This document shows positions 44,929-56,070 of a stretch of DNA of 64,000 nt, piece after piece. Each line of letters begins with the position of its first letter. Within the stretch, counting starts at the first letter, position 1. The notes beneath the pieces were generated by a model that was not told where the DNA came from, searched no databases, and was given only the letters and a program-made list of their open reading frames with translations. This DNA comes from Pachyseris speciosa (lineage: Eukaryota > Cnidaria > Anthozoa > Scleractinia > Pachyseridae): NCBI GenBank assembly GCA_016490735.1, contig JAEMWC010000448.1, forward strand, positions 556,001 to 620,000. The letters are read 5' to 3'. The translations under genes and the position numbers were made by a program.

Positions 44929-46770
44929 CAAAGCATCATTTTGACTTGACACACAATGAAACGAACTGGCCTCTCAAACTCACCCACCCCACCATTCCCC
45001 CACCCTCACTTTGACACTCACTCCAGGTTGGGCTTGAATCTGTATCAAGATCGCGGCAGTTTTGAGCGAGGAGTACGGTATCGGCAATGACACGGAGTCA
45101 TAGGGGGCTGCTAGCAATCTAAAATCCAACTGACACTTTTACGCTTTAACGTACAGTACACTGCCGTGGATGAAGATTTTTCCTCGTCTAGATAAAGTAT
45201 GGTGAACAAAAGTTGATTTAGAAGTCACACTACCTCGTGCCAAACTGACACTTTCGCAGCTATTGGCAGTCCGGGATGGTTATCAAATTTGATAACCCAG
45301 ACCAAAGCAAATAAATAGCCAATCGCTGCTCAGATTCCAGTTCATGTGACATGTTGTTGCCGCAACAATTTTAAATTCAATCTGACGTCCAGAGGCCAAA
45401 GCAGACTGAGTAAACTGGAATTTGTAATTGTATATTACATTGTTAAATAGAAATGAGAAGATTCGAGCTTTTATTAAATCAGGAATACAGAATTATTTTC
45501 CAGTAGTTTATTTCGTCAGAATTTTCTGTTTTTCATTTACGCTGGGTGCCGGTTTTTCGGATTCTTCGGCTCGTCTCTACCGGGAACTGATAAGTTCCAG
45601 TGAATGTCACATACAATGAAAGGTAGACAGGGGACGTTTATAAGCAAAGCGTTTTTATTTAATCAGTTGTTTAATCATTCTCAATCTCAGTCATTTTCAT
45701 TCACTCTCAGCGTTTGTTTTGCTTTCTTGGCCGACTGAGAAGCTCTCAGGTTTTCAGCCCTTGTCTCGGCTACCACGGGTCCAACAATCTGTGTAAAAGA
45801 AATATTGACAAAGTATGGTTATTGTAATAATGCTACTTTACTTCTAAATCGTGCTCGTAGAAAACGGTTCTGACCCTTGAGGGTAAATAAGGCTAAAATT
45901 GTAGCGCATTTGCAGCGCCAAGCCGCGTGAATTAATTTCTCTGCCTTCTCTGCACCTCAAAAATATACTCTTCACCGTACAGGGAATAAAGGCTCCACCG
46001 CCATGCCTGAATGTTTTTCTACTTTTGATGTACATGTACCGGTATCCGCTTTGTTGTGCTTGGCTTTGCAGTTATCATTCTGACACAAATATACAGAAAG
46101 TAAATTCATGTAAACGTACACTCGCAGTTTTGTTTGCTTCAAATTGAAATATGTTCTTTATGATTTTAACCCGCTGCAAATTTCAATTCAAGTGGCTATA
46201 TTACTAATCGTGAGACTGATACAAAATGGTGAACAGAGTTAAATATAAGTCTAAGCAATAAAATCATTGTATTACACCATGTTATTTACACGGAGATATT
46301 CAAGCCGGATTTATAAAACGGTGTATATAACAAAACTTAGAGAAACAACAACGATTACATTGGAATGTGGCCAGTTGATTCTGACAGGTCAACATTTAAA
46401 GCTTTGATTCACTGTATTTATTTACTGCAGGATACACAAGGAGGGTTCAGGTGGCCAAATACCAAAAATAGCCTTTTATTGCTGTAATGCCCAAGTCTAG
46501 TCAGTGTACCATCACCTATGTAGTCCATTCATAATGTAGCTGCATGGATGCTATAGCTACTAACCACAACTTTGTGTAACTGAGATGATTGTACTAGGAG
46601 AAGTAAGCTTACCCATCTGTTCAAAGTTTGCTTCTCCATAAAAGGACTCCTTCCTTTAAGGCACATTTCTTTCTTTACACGGCAGCATCTTGCTTAATGG
46701 ATCATTCATCCCAATCAGGGATAACAGCCACTCTCATGCCTACAGAAGGAGAATCAGTTAATTACTTAAT
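44929..46770. other. Intron 4 of D, near-identical to gene A
   Basis: Collinear with 19268-21140. The candidate minus-strand exons of gene A recur at 45981-46004 (MAVEPLFP, but donor GTACGG) and 45687-45788 (same protein, acceptor kept). Confidence 0.55.
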
Positions 46771-47973
46771 ATACGTAACTAAACTTTCCACTACATTTTG
46801 TCATCAATTAGACTGTGTGTAGTGCAGATATCATAAACTTACTAGATACAAGTCCAAGCAATATCACTGGCATTTAAGTAAGTACTGAGCTGCTTGTGGC
46901 CATAGCTAATAATGTACAACTCAATTTCAATGATACTACATGTGAGTTCAGTGCAGGGTTTAATCCGTATTTATTTAATGTCTTATAAAGCATTTTGCCA
47001 AAGGTTTGCTTGCAGTTTTTAAGTTCAGTTTAGTTTATTTTTAACCAAACAACTACATACATGTGTACATATATGAATACAATAATTCAGTGTAGGCTGG
47101 TATGAGGCCAAGAAACCAAAAGGCTTATAAAACCTGGGCTCCATAGTCAGAAAGATAACAAGAATACACTACGTGGGAATGTGTACAATATTATCCAGCG
47201 AGCCATGCGAGCGATCCATGCGAGTCATGCAAGTCATCCATGCGAGTCATGCAAGCCATAAACAGCGACGAAATAACGCAGTCATTCATTGCACAGGATC
47301 AATCACATCACCCCATGATTAAATTTATGGCTGAAATCTTCGAAATGGAACAACTTTCCTGGATACTAGCATCTATAAAGGCAAAAGATTCGAAAAAAAT
47401 GTAGTCCTTGACTTGCATACTGATTCTAAGCATACTGAGACATTCCAATGTGCACACTGGGAGTTAATCACTCAGTGGTAAATTTTGAAGATAGGAAGCT
47501 TGACCCCTACAAAAACAAAGAGTATGAGTATATCTCTGAGCGATCACCCTCTTTTGTATGATATGAGGAGTGCATTGTGGATCCTTGTAGATTTTTCTCA
47601 GCAATGGATACTGTTCTATTAAATGCCAGTTTTCCTTGAGGATTTGTTTGTGGTTTTGCATCGATGGTTGATATTGTGTGACAAAAGGCTACATTTGTCT
47701 GTTTTTGTGGGGTAGTGTGATTGATTGTTTGCTTGTTCTTTGAATGACTGTGTTATTTCATCTCCGTTTATGGCTCGCATGACTCTCATGGATGGCTAGC
47801 ATGGCTTGCGGGCTCACACTTTGTCAAGACCCTTACATGGAGTTATACACAATATTAAATGAAGTTAAGGCTAACATTACTTAAAAAATGATGCTTGTTG
47901 CTGTAAAATGAAGAACATGTATTATTCTACAGGGACAATGCATCCTGTTGAATTAACCAGTGCATAAATTAAA

Positions 47974-48100
47974 TCAGTCATGATTGTTTGGAAACACCAT
48001 CTCCACTTCCTGGGTCACATCCACTTGCCAAGTTAACAAATTTCCTTTTCGCAGTCTGACTTGGTCCTCCAACTTTTCTTTTGCAAACACATTAACTTTC
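47974..48100 (-). CDS. Candidate terminal exon of an unidentified gene
   Basis: Minus strand: acceptor taagcctcacacag, then 127 nt reading RKVNVFAKEKLEDQVRLRKG, NLLTWQVDVTQEVEMVFPNN, HD and TGA. Residue composition (charged helix-like then beta-like) is protein-like. No family recognised. Exons further upstream could not be fixed. Confidence 0.3.
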
Positions 48101-48747
48101 CTGTGTGAGGCTTACAAGAATATGGATTATACCCAGAGCAGAAACTGAGGTTCCCCTCTTGAAGCTGACTCTTTCTAGCAATAAGAATGTCTCACTCATG
48201 ACAGAAAAATTGTGGTGGATTTATGAAGTTGTTGTCTTTTTAAATGCAATAACCTTTTGTAAACGCATCCTTGAAGTTACTTTTGGCTTCGGCACTTTCT
48301 AATTTAGACATCCTGCCACAAAATCGACAAAGGTTTGCTAGTTTCCTTTTATGTTAATCAGATTCCATCACCAAACCTATACAGTCAGGGCTGTCACTAA
48401 CTTTTTAAGTAGGCAGGGTTGTGCAAAAAGTAGCCGAGAAATCCAGCTATTGTGGTAATTTGTCAGTATACTTTTTTTCAATCAAAGAAGCCAGGATCTG
48501 ACTCGGAATTCCTGGGGGAAATCCCTGTCCCTGGCTCTTAATGACAGCCCTGATTATACAGGACAACACCCAGCCTGCTAAGAAACAGAAATCTGTTTAA
48601 TTAAAGGAAAACATTTGCAAAATGACCATAGGTGCCTTTGAAGGAACTCAATTAGTGTTCTTGCAGGTCTTATTTTATTGTATTTTATCTATATTTATAC
48701 TTTTATTTACAGTTTTTATTGTCGGTGTGTTAAATTACGATTTTTAG

Positions 48748-48832
48748 CAAGAGAGCTGATGTAGATGATGTAGATGAAGATGCAATGGAAAAGGATCGTC
48801 ACAAGGAACGACAGAATCGAGTCAAAAACTAG
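48748..48832 (+). CDS. Candidate terminal exon of an unidentified gene
   Basis: Acceptor ttacgatttttag, then KRADVDDVDEDAMEKDRHKE, RQNRVKN and TAG. The acidic-then-basic C-terminus resembles RNA-processing proteins in style only; no family recognised. ATAATAAGC and GAATAATAAAC follow as weak poly(A)-like sites. Confidence 0.3.
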
Positions 48833-49530
48833 ATTGGCGTTGTTATTATTGTTGTCTTCAGGCAATAATAAGCTTAATAAGTCTTAAGTTTAACCTTTGA
48901 AATAAGCTACCATCATTTCAAAGTACAGTGAAAAGAAGATAGAGTGAATTCCTCAACATTCTTCGAATAATAAACACACAGATAAACAGCAACGCCGAAG
49001 ACTCAAAATGGCGGTTAGTAACTGAATTAGACCGTAAATCAAGACCACCCCATGCACTTTTTCCCTACAGTTTGCATTCGGACAATAAACGGTTACATCG
49101 AAAGAAAATAGTTTGAAAATTAGCTCCATAAATATTTGGACTGCGGCAAAATTAGTCTAAAAACCTAAACGTAAAGGCAAAGTTGAAAAAAATACCTTTT
49201 TCGAACGTGTTATTTCAACCACCCTGTCACTTCTCGGGCGAAACTTTCTCATCCATCATTGCATAACTACTGCCATCTTTACAACACTTGAAGAACAAGG
49301 CCTTTTCACCAATTCCCAATAGAATTATGGCTACATAAGGCCCGCATTATCGAATAAAAGACGAACGAACGGGGTACGAAAAACTTCGATTTCGGAAACG
49401 GCCGCCATGTTGTGACGTCAGATCGTTATCGAATTTGAAAACCATCCCGGACTACATAACATGCATGAAAGCTACAGTTTTCCGAACCAAGCCTCAGTCA
49501 CTCTTCGCTTTATTGTGGGACGCTCTTAGC

Positions 49531-49627
49531 CTGTATTGTACTGTACCGTACCGTACCGTACCGTACCGTACCGTACCGTACTGTACCGTACCGTACCGTA
49601 CTGTACTGTACTGTACTGTACTGTACT
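49531..49627. repeat. Pentanucleotide satellite (CCGTA/CTGTA)n
   Basis: About 19 units, positional equivalent of the ACTGC arrays at 34486 and 63038, flanked by the same sequence (gctacagttttccgaa before it and agtatggcgaacaatgag after it). Confidence 0.9.
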
Positions 49628-50390
49628 GGTGCTGATGGAGAGTTTTCCGTGTCTAGTTGAAGTATGGCGAACAATGAGGTGACTTTGAAGTCGCATTACC
49701 TCGTGTCCAAACTAAGCCTCAGCCACTCTCTGTTTCTCTATTGTGGGAAGCATTGCTTCTTTAACGCAGTCTACCAAAGAAGTGACGAGCCTATGCCAAT
49801 ACAGTAAACTCACTTAGAATGTTTCTAAGTAGCTTTCGGTCAGTTTTGTTACCCTTGGTTTATCTTTCTTCGCTAAAAATTTGTTTGGTGTAGTTGAGGG
49901 GCAAATAACTCAGGAGCACCCAACGAGCCAAATCAGCCAAAAGCTGTAGAAAGGTATTTTAAGTACATTATGGTGTTTCGAGCCTGTTTAAAGTGATTTT
50001 TTGGTTAGCTAGAAAAATTTGATCTGTTCGGATTCCTTAGCTGAAATTTGGGGAAAACATTTTAGGGAAAAAAATCTTCCTTTGAGTGAATGCTAGCTGA
50101 AATTAACTTTCCACGAACTTTCTAGGAAACTATTTTCTTTCCAAAAATGCTAGCTGATGTTTTTGCCTACCAAAATCAGCAATTACGACCTTTCCGAAAA
50201 TCTTAGAGGCTATGATTTCCACATTACGAATCTTTTAGGCCACGTTTCAGTTACGAAAATCCGAGTGTTTTTTTTAATCGACACCGAAAGCCCAAGGCGA
50301 ACTACTCCCAACCGAAACTTGTCGTTGGGTGCCCCTGATAACTGTACTAGACTGCGTGTTTTATGTTCCCCGATAGTTTACGAAATAGAG

Positions 50391-50482
50391 AACTTAATCC
50401 TACGTTTGCCTCCAAACCAGTGCCCTCTGCTTCCACTTCGAGCACACCTTCCCTGGTAATGACCTCACCAACCAGAACTTAA
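50391..50482 (+). pseudogene. Gene D terminal exon: truncated stalk
   Basis: Encodes ELNPTFASKPVPSASTSSTP, SLVMTSPTRT and TAA at 50480, identical in structure to the terminal exon of gene A, and runs into the same duplication junction at about 50486. Confidence 0.6.
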
Positions 50483-50485
50483 GGA

Positions 50486-51816
50486 CCTACGGCGTGTCTC
50501 TGTGTCATTTTAAATTCTATTCGCGTTACAAACCCGTCCGAGCAATTTAGTTCGCGTTAAAGATCCGTCTTACATCAACGTAGCATAAAATTGGTTTCGC
50601 TATTCGTGATGTCTCAGGGGCACCCAACGAGCCAAATCAACCAAGGGCAAATAACGCTGAACTATTTTCTTTCTGAAAATGCTAGCGGACGTTTTTGACT
50701 GCCAAAAACAGCAATTACGACCTTTCCGAATATTTTAGGCCACGTTTTAGTTACGAAAATCCGAGTGCACTCTTTAATCGACGCCGAAAACCCAAGGCGA
50801 ATTACCCTCCACCGAACAGATATCTACCGAAAGTTGTCGTTGGGTGCTCCTGATGTCTGGGTGCAACATTATGCGTTATCTCCTTACCTACGGGTCAAAA
50901 AATCGATGTCAACATACATACCCGATGTCTTCGAATGCAAGCTGCACACAAGGATAATAAGGCCAATCGTCGTCGGCATTAGCATTATTTGGGTTGATAC
51001 GGAGTAAAAAGGCTCTCGAAAGGAACGAAATACCGCCGACTTGAAGGGCTACATATTAACACATCAAAACCTTCAGCGCTAAACGTTTCACTTCCTCATG
51101 TTACTTAATACATAACATGCGTTACGTTTTGTTAAAAATATCTTGCGATTGTCTTGCATTGTCACGAGTCACGGCGTACGTCTATGAGCATATGAAATCA
51201 CTCTCTTCGTTGTCATGACTGCAATCGTCTACAATTAATTTATTGGTGACTGAATGGAAGCTGCCTTGACGACTACAATTGACTGGTACACTGATTCATG
51301 GCAATTATTGTTATACGTTTGTTCAAATTATGAAAAAGTACTTTTCTATATTCTTGGGCGGAAAGAAACTATTATTATTTTGCGGGATTTTTCCCAGACC
51401 CAATGACAAAACTTGAAAAAGTTTATAGGTTGAATACATTTACTCCTCAACATCTGTGACCATAGACAACCGCAAATAGTTTTAATTGCACATGCTAAGT
51501 ACGTCACAAGTTAAACCACAATTGTTTAAATGTTCTACTGTTGCAATCAAATCTTTGAGTTCATCCAATTACGCGACAGTGCCCCTTAGGCTGCATTCAT
51601 TATGTATACTACAGGGGGGGGGGGGGGGGGGGAGGGGGGCAGATGATTTTGAAGGGGGGTCTCAAAATTTAGGAATTGGAAAAGGGGGAATGTCAAGTTT
51701 TTATCATAACATGAAGGGAGGATGCTAATATTTTTGTGGAGGTATCATATATATGTAAGAAAGTGTTGATAATAATGAAATTCAAACAGGAAGACCTTTG
51801 TTCTTTAATATAACTG

Positions 51817-51874
<58 letters not shown>

Positions 51875-52700
51875 ACATATATATATTGTAAATATATATT
51901 GTATAAGACAGTATACTAGTGATAATGCGGTGATGATGAAGTTGTGACTGTTGTTGAAACTGATAATGAAGAAGCATTTGATGATGTTCCTGTATCTGGT
52001 ACATGCACGCGATCGGGGAGGCAATCCATTCCGAGTTCGAGGTACCTGTCTTCAGACTGGCTGGCGTAGGTACGATACCAGGGCGGAAATCACAACAATT
52101 TTTTAATGCTCTTAATGTTATTGTTACAAACAAACATCAGCAAGGTGAATACAGATATAAGACAGCCCCATGAAATATGCTTTTAAGAGCATACTTGACT
52201 ATTCTGTTTATTTTCTGGTTATTTCTGTGTATTAGTTTATTTAGAATTAAATGGAACATTTAAGCCTGTCTGTGTGTGTGTTTGGGAGGGGGGGAGGGGC
52301 GTGTTTTTCCTGCTGATCAAGTGGGGGGATTCGTAAAAAATCTGTTGTGAGTTTGGGAATCTGAAAATATTGCACTGTCTAAAAAAAATCCTCTGTTCCC
52401 CCTGTAGTATACCCGCTTCTTGAGCAGTTAACAGTCGTTTTAAAAACCTTCAGTTAATTCCATGGCGTCAATCGAAAATAGTGGCCTTAACAAAGATCTT
52501 TCCCATGATTATTCCTCTACCTGCTCCTCTATTTTGAGGTAGTCAGTAATTGTTATAACAATAAAAATGAAATCAGAGGTACACAGCATTGGACTGTATC
52601 GTATCACAATTAGTGTCTAGCCTGTAGCTTAATAACACTGACTCCCTGATCAATAATTCAGTCCCACGTATGACTGTCTTGTGTTTTCCTGTTACTGGTG
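50486..52700. promoter_or_regulatory. 5' flank of gene C, with deletion of exon 1
   Basis: Collinear with 22388-24260 of gene B, including the TIR element (51605 onward) and an expanded (TA)n tract (51822-51872). At about 52418 it jumps to the equivalent of 24658. The approximately 400 bp in between, which in gene B contain the proximal promoter and exon 1, are missing. Confidence 0.75.
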
Positions 52701-53034
52701 TTGTCGTGAGAATGTCCTATTAGGTATGCGGCATTTTGTTCGAGTCTTACGGCGACCTATTGTCTGCGGGGTGCGGTCATCAGTCACGCAAATTATTGCT
52801 CCGGCTCAGGCTTTTTGGGCCAGAATTCGGCTGTGTCTGCAAAATTGCCCAATCGAATGACGTAGTCCCAGTGAAGGGAGCTTTTTCACCATGTGCTCGA
52901 TCTAGCCGTCATTACAGAGCGACTTGAAGTAGCAAGGTCAACTTGAGTCTTGTGTATTCTTTGTTATTTCAGTTGCGCTGCAACGTTTTCCCAAATACTG
53001 CAACATTCTCGAATCAATCGATTAAACTGAAAAC

Positions 53035-54738
53035 TTGAATGCTAGTGAATGCCAAACTTATCGAAGTACACTGAATACGTGAACAAAAATTGAGTCGACT
53101 GAAAACCGAAATGCATTATTTAGAATCTGAGGGACAGAATTGCTATGTAAACAAGAGACTACAATTAGCCTAAACCGGGGCTTGCAAAAAAACAGTATTG
53201 TATTCCTAACTTAGTGCTAAACAAAAGAATAGAGGAAGTCTGTCTTTCTTACATCGGACGCATTGTGTTTAGCTTGTGTTGGAGTCTATTTCTTTAGACC
53301 CCTATCAACATATATTCCTCTAAAATACAGCTCAACCATTGAGAAAAATAATTATAACACTTGTAAAAAATATTTCTAAAAGAACAAGAAAAAGAGAAAC
53401 AGAAAAAATAAAGCCCGTGATATATACCACTAACAGACATCGAACCCGGGTTAGCTGCGTCACAGGCAGGAACAATGACCTTTAGGCCACAGAGGTTTAT
53501 CATTATGCAAGGTGATAAAAATGGTGTATTGATTCCAAAAAAAAACTAAGCACACTTGTTTTCGCTTCGATGGATAATTGTTTGAGAAAGGAAACACTTA
53601 TCGAACGATGTAGGATTTTTTCGCATAAATGTGAATGGAGTCTCGGTGAAATGTGAGTAGAAAATTAATTAGCAGAGTGAAACTGTTTACAAATACGTCA
53701 ATCCAGGGTCATTTGAAACACAAGAAAGGAACGTTTCTGGACAGTTTCAAGGAACGCTAGTACATTTGTAAAAACTAATCGCTTATCATTCAAAAATTAT
53801 AGTCCAGAAATTAAAATAGTAAATTAACTACCTGTCAAAGTCTCAGGGGTGTGTGATATCCCGTACTTGAGTTATTCAACAAAATGTACATCTCAATGGA
53901 GCGGATGCGGGGAACACGGCAGTCCATCTGGAGTTAAATTTTGGTCATGTTAAAAGCTTTCTTCTCGCTGTTGAACTTGCAAACATTCGTATAGACACTT
54001 CTCTTAACATATTAGTTGTTCAGACTTCAAAGACACAAGGTGAATCGACGTTTTCCGATACGTGACAACAAGTATCATTCTTGCTGTTGATATGAGATTT
54101 ATACTTCCGAAACACTCGGCCGTGAAAGGTCAAACTCCCTTTGTCTGTAGTCTCTAATATTTGGCGCTCCCCTCGCGTCGCGTCTCCTCGCAACTTCGCG
54201 CGCGCACGTGTCTTTCGCCCGCCCCACAATCCATCGCCAAAATTAGAAACTACTCGCAGTCTACTGAAGCACACACGAGGAAACACGGCAGTCCATCTGG
54301 AGTTAGGTTTACTTATGTTAAAAGCTTTCTTCTCACCGTTGAACTTGCAATCATTCGCATAGACACTTCTCTTAACATATTGTTTGTTCAGACTTCAAAA
54401 GCCACAAGATCAATCAACATTTTCCGATACGTGACAACACGCATCACTGTTGTTAAAAATAGTTAGCGCTTGCGCAGAAACGCCGGAAGTGCCCTTTGTG
54501 GATGATACTCGACGACGAAAAAGAAGAACCGTCGGTAGTTCTAGACCCGGGCGCCGCGCGAGACGCGCGCAGCCCGGGTAACAAGTTAGTTATGGCCGTA
54601 ATTATTGTTGCCCAGAATCTACAGTAACATCTAGTCTTTATCGTCATTGTGAGTGGGAATTCTGGCTGTTCAGTTCGGCGTAATAGGGAGGCCAACAGAA
54701 TTCCAGTGAAACAGCTTGCTCGTGCATGTTGCCCAAAA
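53035..54738. other. Gene C-specific block in intron 1 with a 177-bp direct repeat
   Basis: Absent from gene B (junction at about 27655). It contains two copies, 369 bp apart, of a segment (53911-54088 and 54280-54456) beginning aacacggcagtccatctgg and ending cgatacgtgacaacac/a. Between them is a CG-rich tract (54160-54215). No frame is shared by both repeats, so no gene is called. Confidence 0.6.
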
Positions 54739-55827
54739 CAGCAGGCCAAAAAAGTTGTGTATCCCTAATTTAGCGCTAAAGAAAAGTCTGTCCTTCAGTT
54801 ACATCGGACGCATTCCACTTATCATGATGTTGGAGTTTATTTCTTTGTAGCGAATTTCCATAGAACCCTAATGATCAACATATCCCTTTCAAATTCCAAA
54901 TTACAGCTCAACCATATGCATCTATGGCAATAATACTTGTTAAAAAAAAAAAAAAAGAAAGAAAAAGAGAAAAAATCCGCGGAAGATGCCTTTACTACAA
55001 GTTGAACCAGTTATCTGCATCAGACGTGGTGATAATGACCACTTCTGTATTTATTCCAAAATGACTAAGCATTGTTTAGGCTGATCGGTGGATGTTTGGG
55101 AAGGTTCACACATATTGAACGGCTTAAGATTCGAGATATGGCTTGAGAAACCTCCGAAATATAGCATGGAAGCATCTTAAGTAGAAAAAAATGAAAGAGA
55201 AAAGTGAGATTTGAAAACATTTTTCCAACTCATATGACCGACCTTCCATGACGCAAAAACGACCTTTGTTATCTTTCGGCAGTAAATATGTAAATGACTT
55301 CACGAGCTTTGTATTTTGCATTGACCAAAGCAAGAATGTTGTTCTACATACTAGTACGTTGGCATTGCTTTATGCCTATTTTTTTTTTTCTTTAAAGCAA
55401 TAAAGCTGCTATTACTGTTTATAATGACCAACTTATGTTCATACATTAAAATACATCTTAACCCTTATCAGCTTTATAATTCGGAAATTCATACTCTAAA
55501 CAAAGCAATCGACATGACCGAAATAACACTTATACAAGCGGGAAAATCAGATCCCAACCCATCCACCCCATCCCAAGTTCCATGGCCGGAGTAAACGCTT
55601 CCCAAGCGTCTTGTTTATCTTAGTGTTATCTCGAAATACTGAAATCGGAGACCTGGACCTTGTATGAAACCGTGCCTAACCCGAACCCTATAATTATTCA
55701 ACTTGTGGTCAACCGTGAATTAGTATAAGAGAATAAGAATATTATAAAGATTGGAGTTATTACACCAGTTGGAAAAAGCGTGATCATGCCGTATTAATGT
55801 TTGGATGTTTATGTCCGGATATTATAG

Positions 55828-56070
55828 AGAACATTCAGTGGCCTGCAGGTACGTACGGAATACCTAAACCGGCAGCTGGGTGTCCTGCGGCAGAAGGTTT
55901 TCAGTGGAAAGAGGGATGGAGATCTCAGGACACCGATGGCACAAAGTCAAACAACGGAAGATCAGAGGATTTTCATCTTGATGGCGCTGTAGATAGTATA
56001 CAAATTAACAGATCATTTTGCGTTAAAACGGACACGACAAGCGACATAAACAGACCACTCTGGCCACCAG
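55828..56070 (+). CDS. Gene C exon 2: N-terminal half of ApeC domain
   Basis: Acceptor ggatattatag, 243 nt open, donor ACCAG|GTTTGT. It encodes ENIQWPAGTYGIPKPAAGCP, AEGFQWKEGWRSQDTDG, EDFHLDGAVDSIQI, NRSFCVKTD. It differs from gene B by only a few residues. Confidence 0.9.

Larger units (their letters stand above)
46771..49530. other. D-specific insert with repeats and exon-like pieces
   Basis: Not present in genes A, B or C. It contains catgcgagtcatgcaag-type minisatellite units at 47201-47262 with inverted copies at 47768-47812, a 167-bp MITE (48386-48552, ends cagggctgtcactaa / taatgacagccctg), and possible exons of unidentified genes listed below. A TGACGTCA palindrome (49413-49420) sits 3 bp upstream of a minus-strand ATG (49409) reading MAAVSEIEVFRTPFVRLLFD, a possible promoter and first exon. 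Confidence 0.4.
41707..50482. pseudogene. Gene D: ApeC-CUB copy broken by inversion
   Basis: 41707-44771 is the reverse complement of gene A positions about 15775-18902 (intron 2 end, exon 3, intron 3). From 44772 the sequence continues on the plus strand from the middle of the CUB exon through the stalk fragment (50391-50482), as in gene A. ApeC exon 3 is therefore in opposite orientation to the remaining CUB half, the first half of CUB is missing, and no exon 1 or 2 was found. It cannot encode a normal product. Confidence 0.8.

Noticed and set aside
47201..47262. Short regular repeats resembling a CRISPR array (catgcgagtcatgcaag)
   Set aside because: Units are contiguous without unique spacers and this is animal nuclear DNA.
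48133..48298. Further minus-strand exon candidates upstream of 47974-48100
   Set aside because: The intron implied between 48101 and 48132 would be only 32 nt, and two frames are equally open in the next piece.
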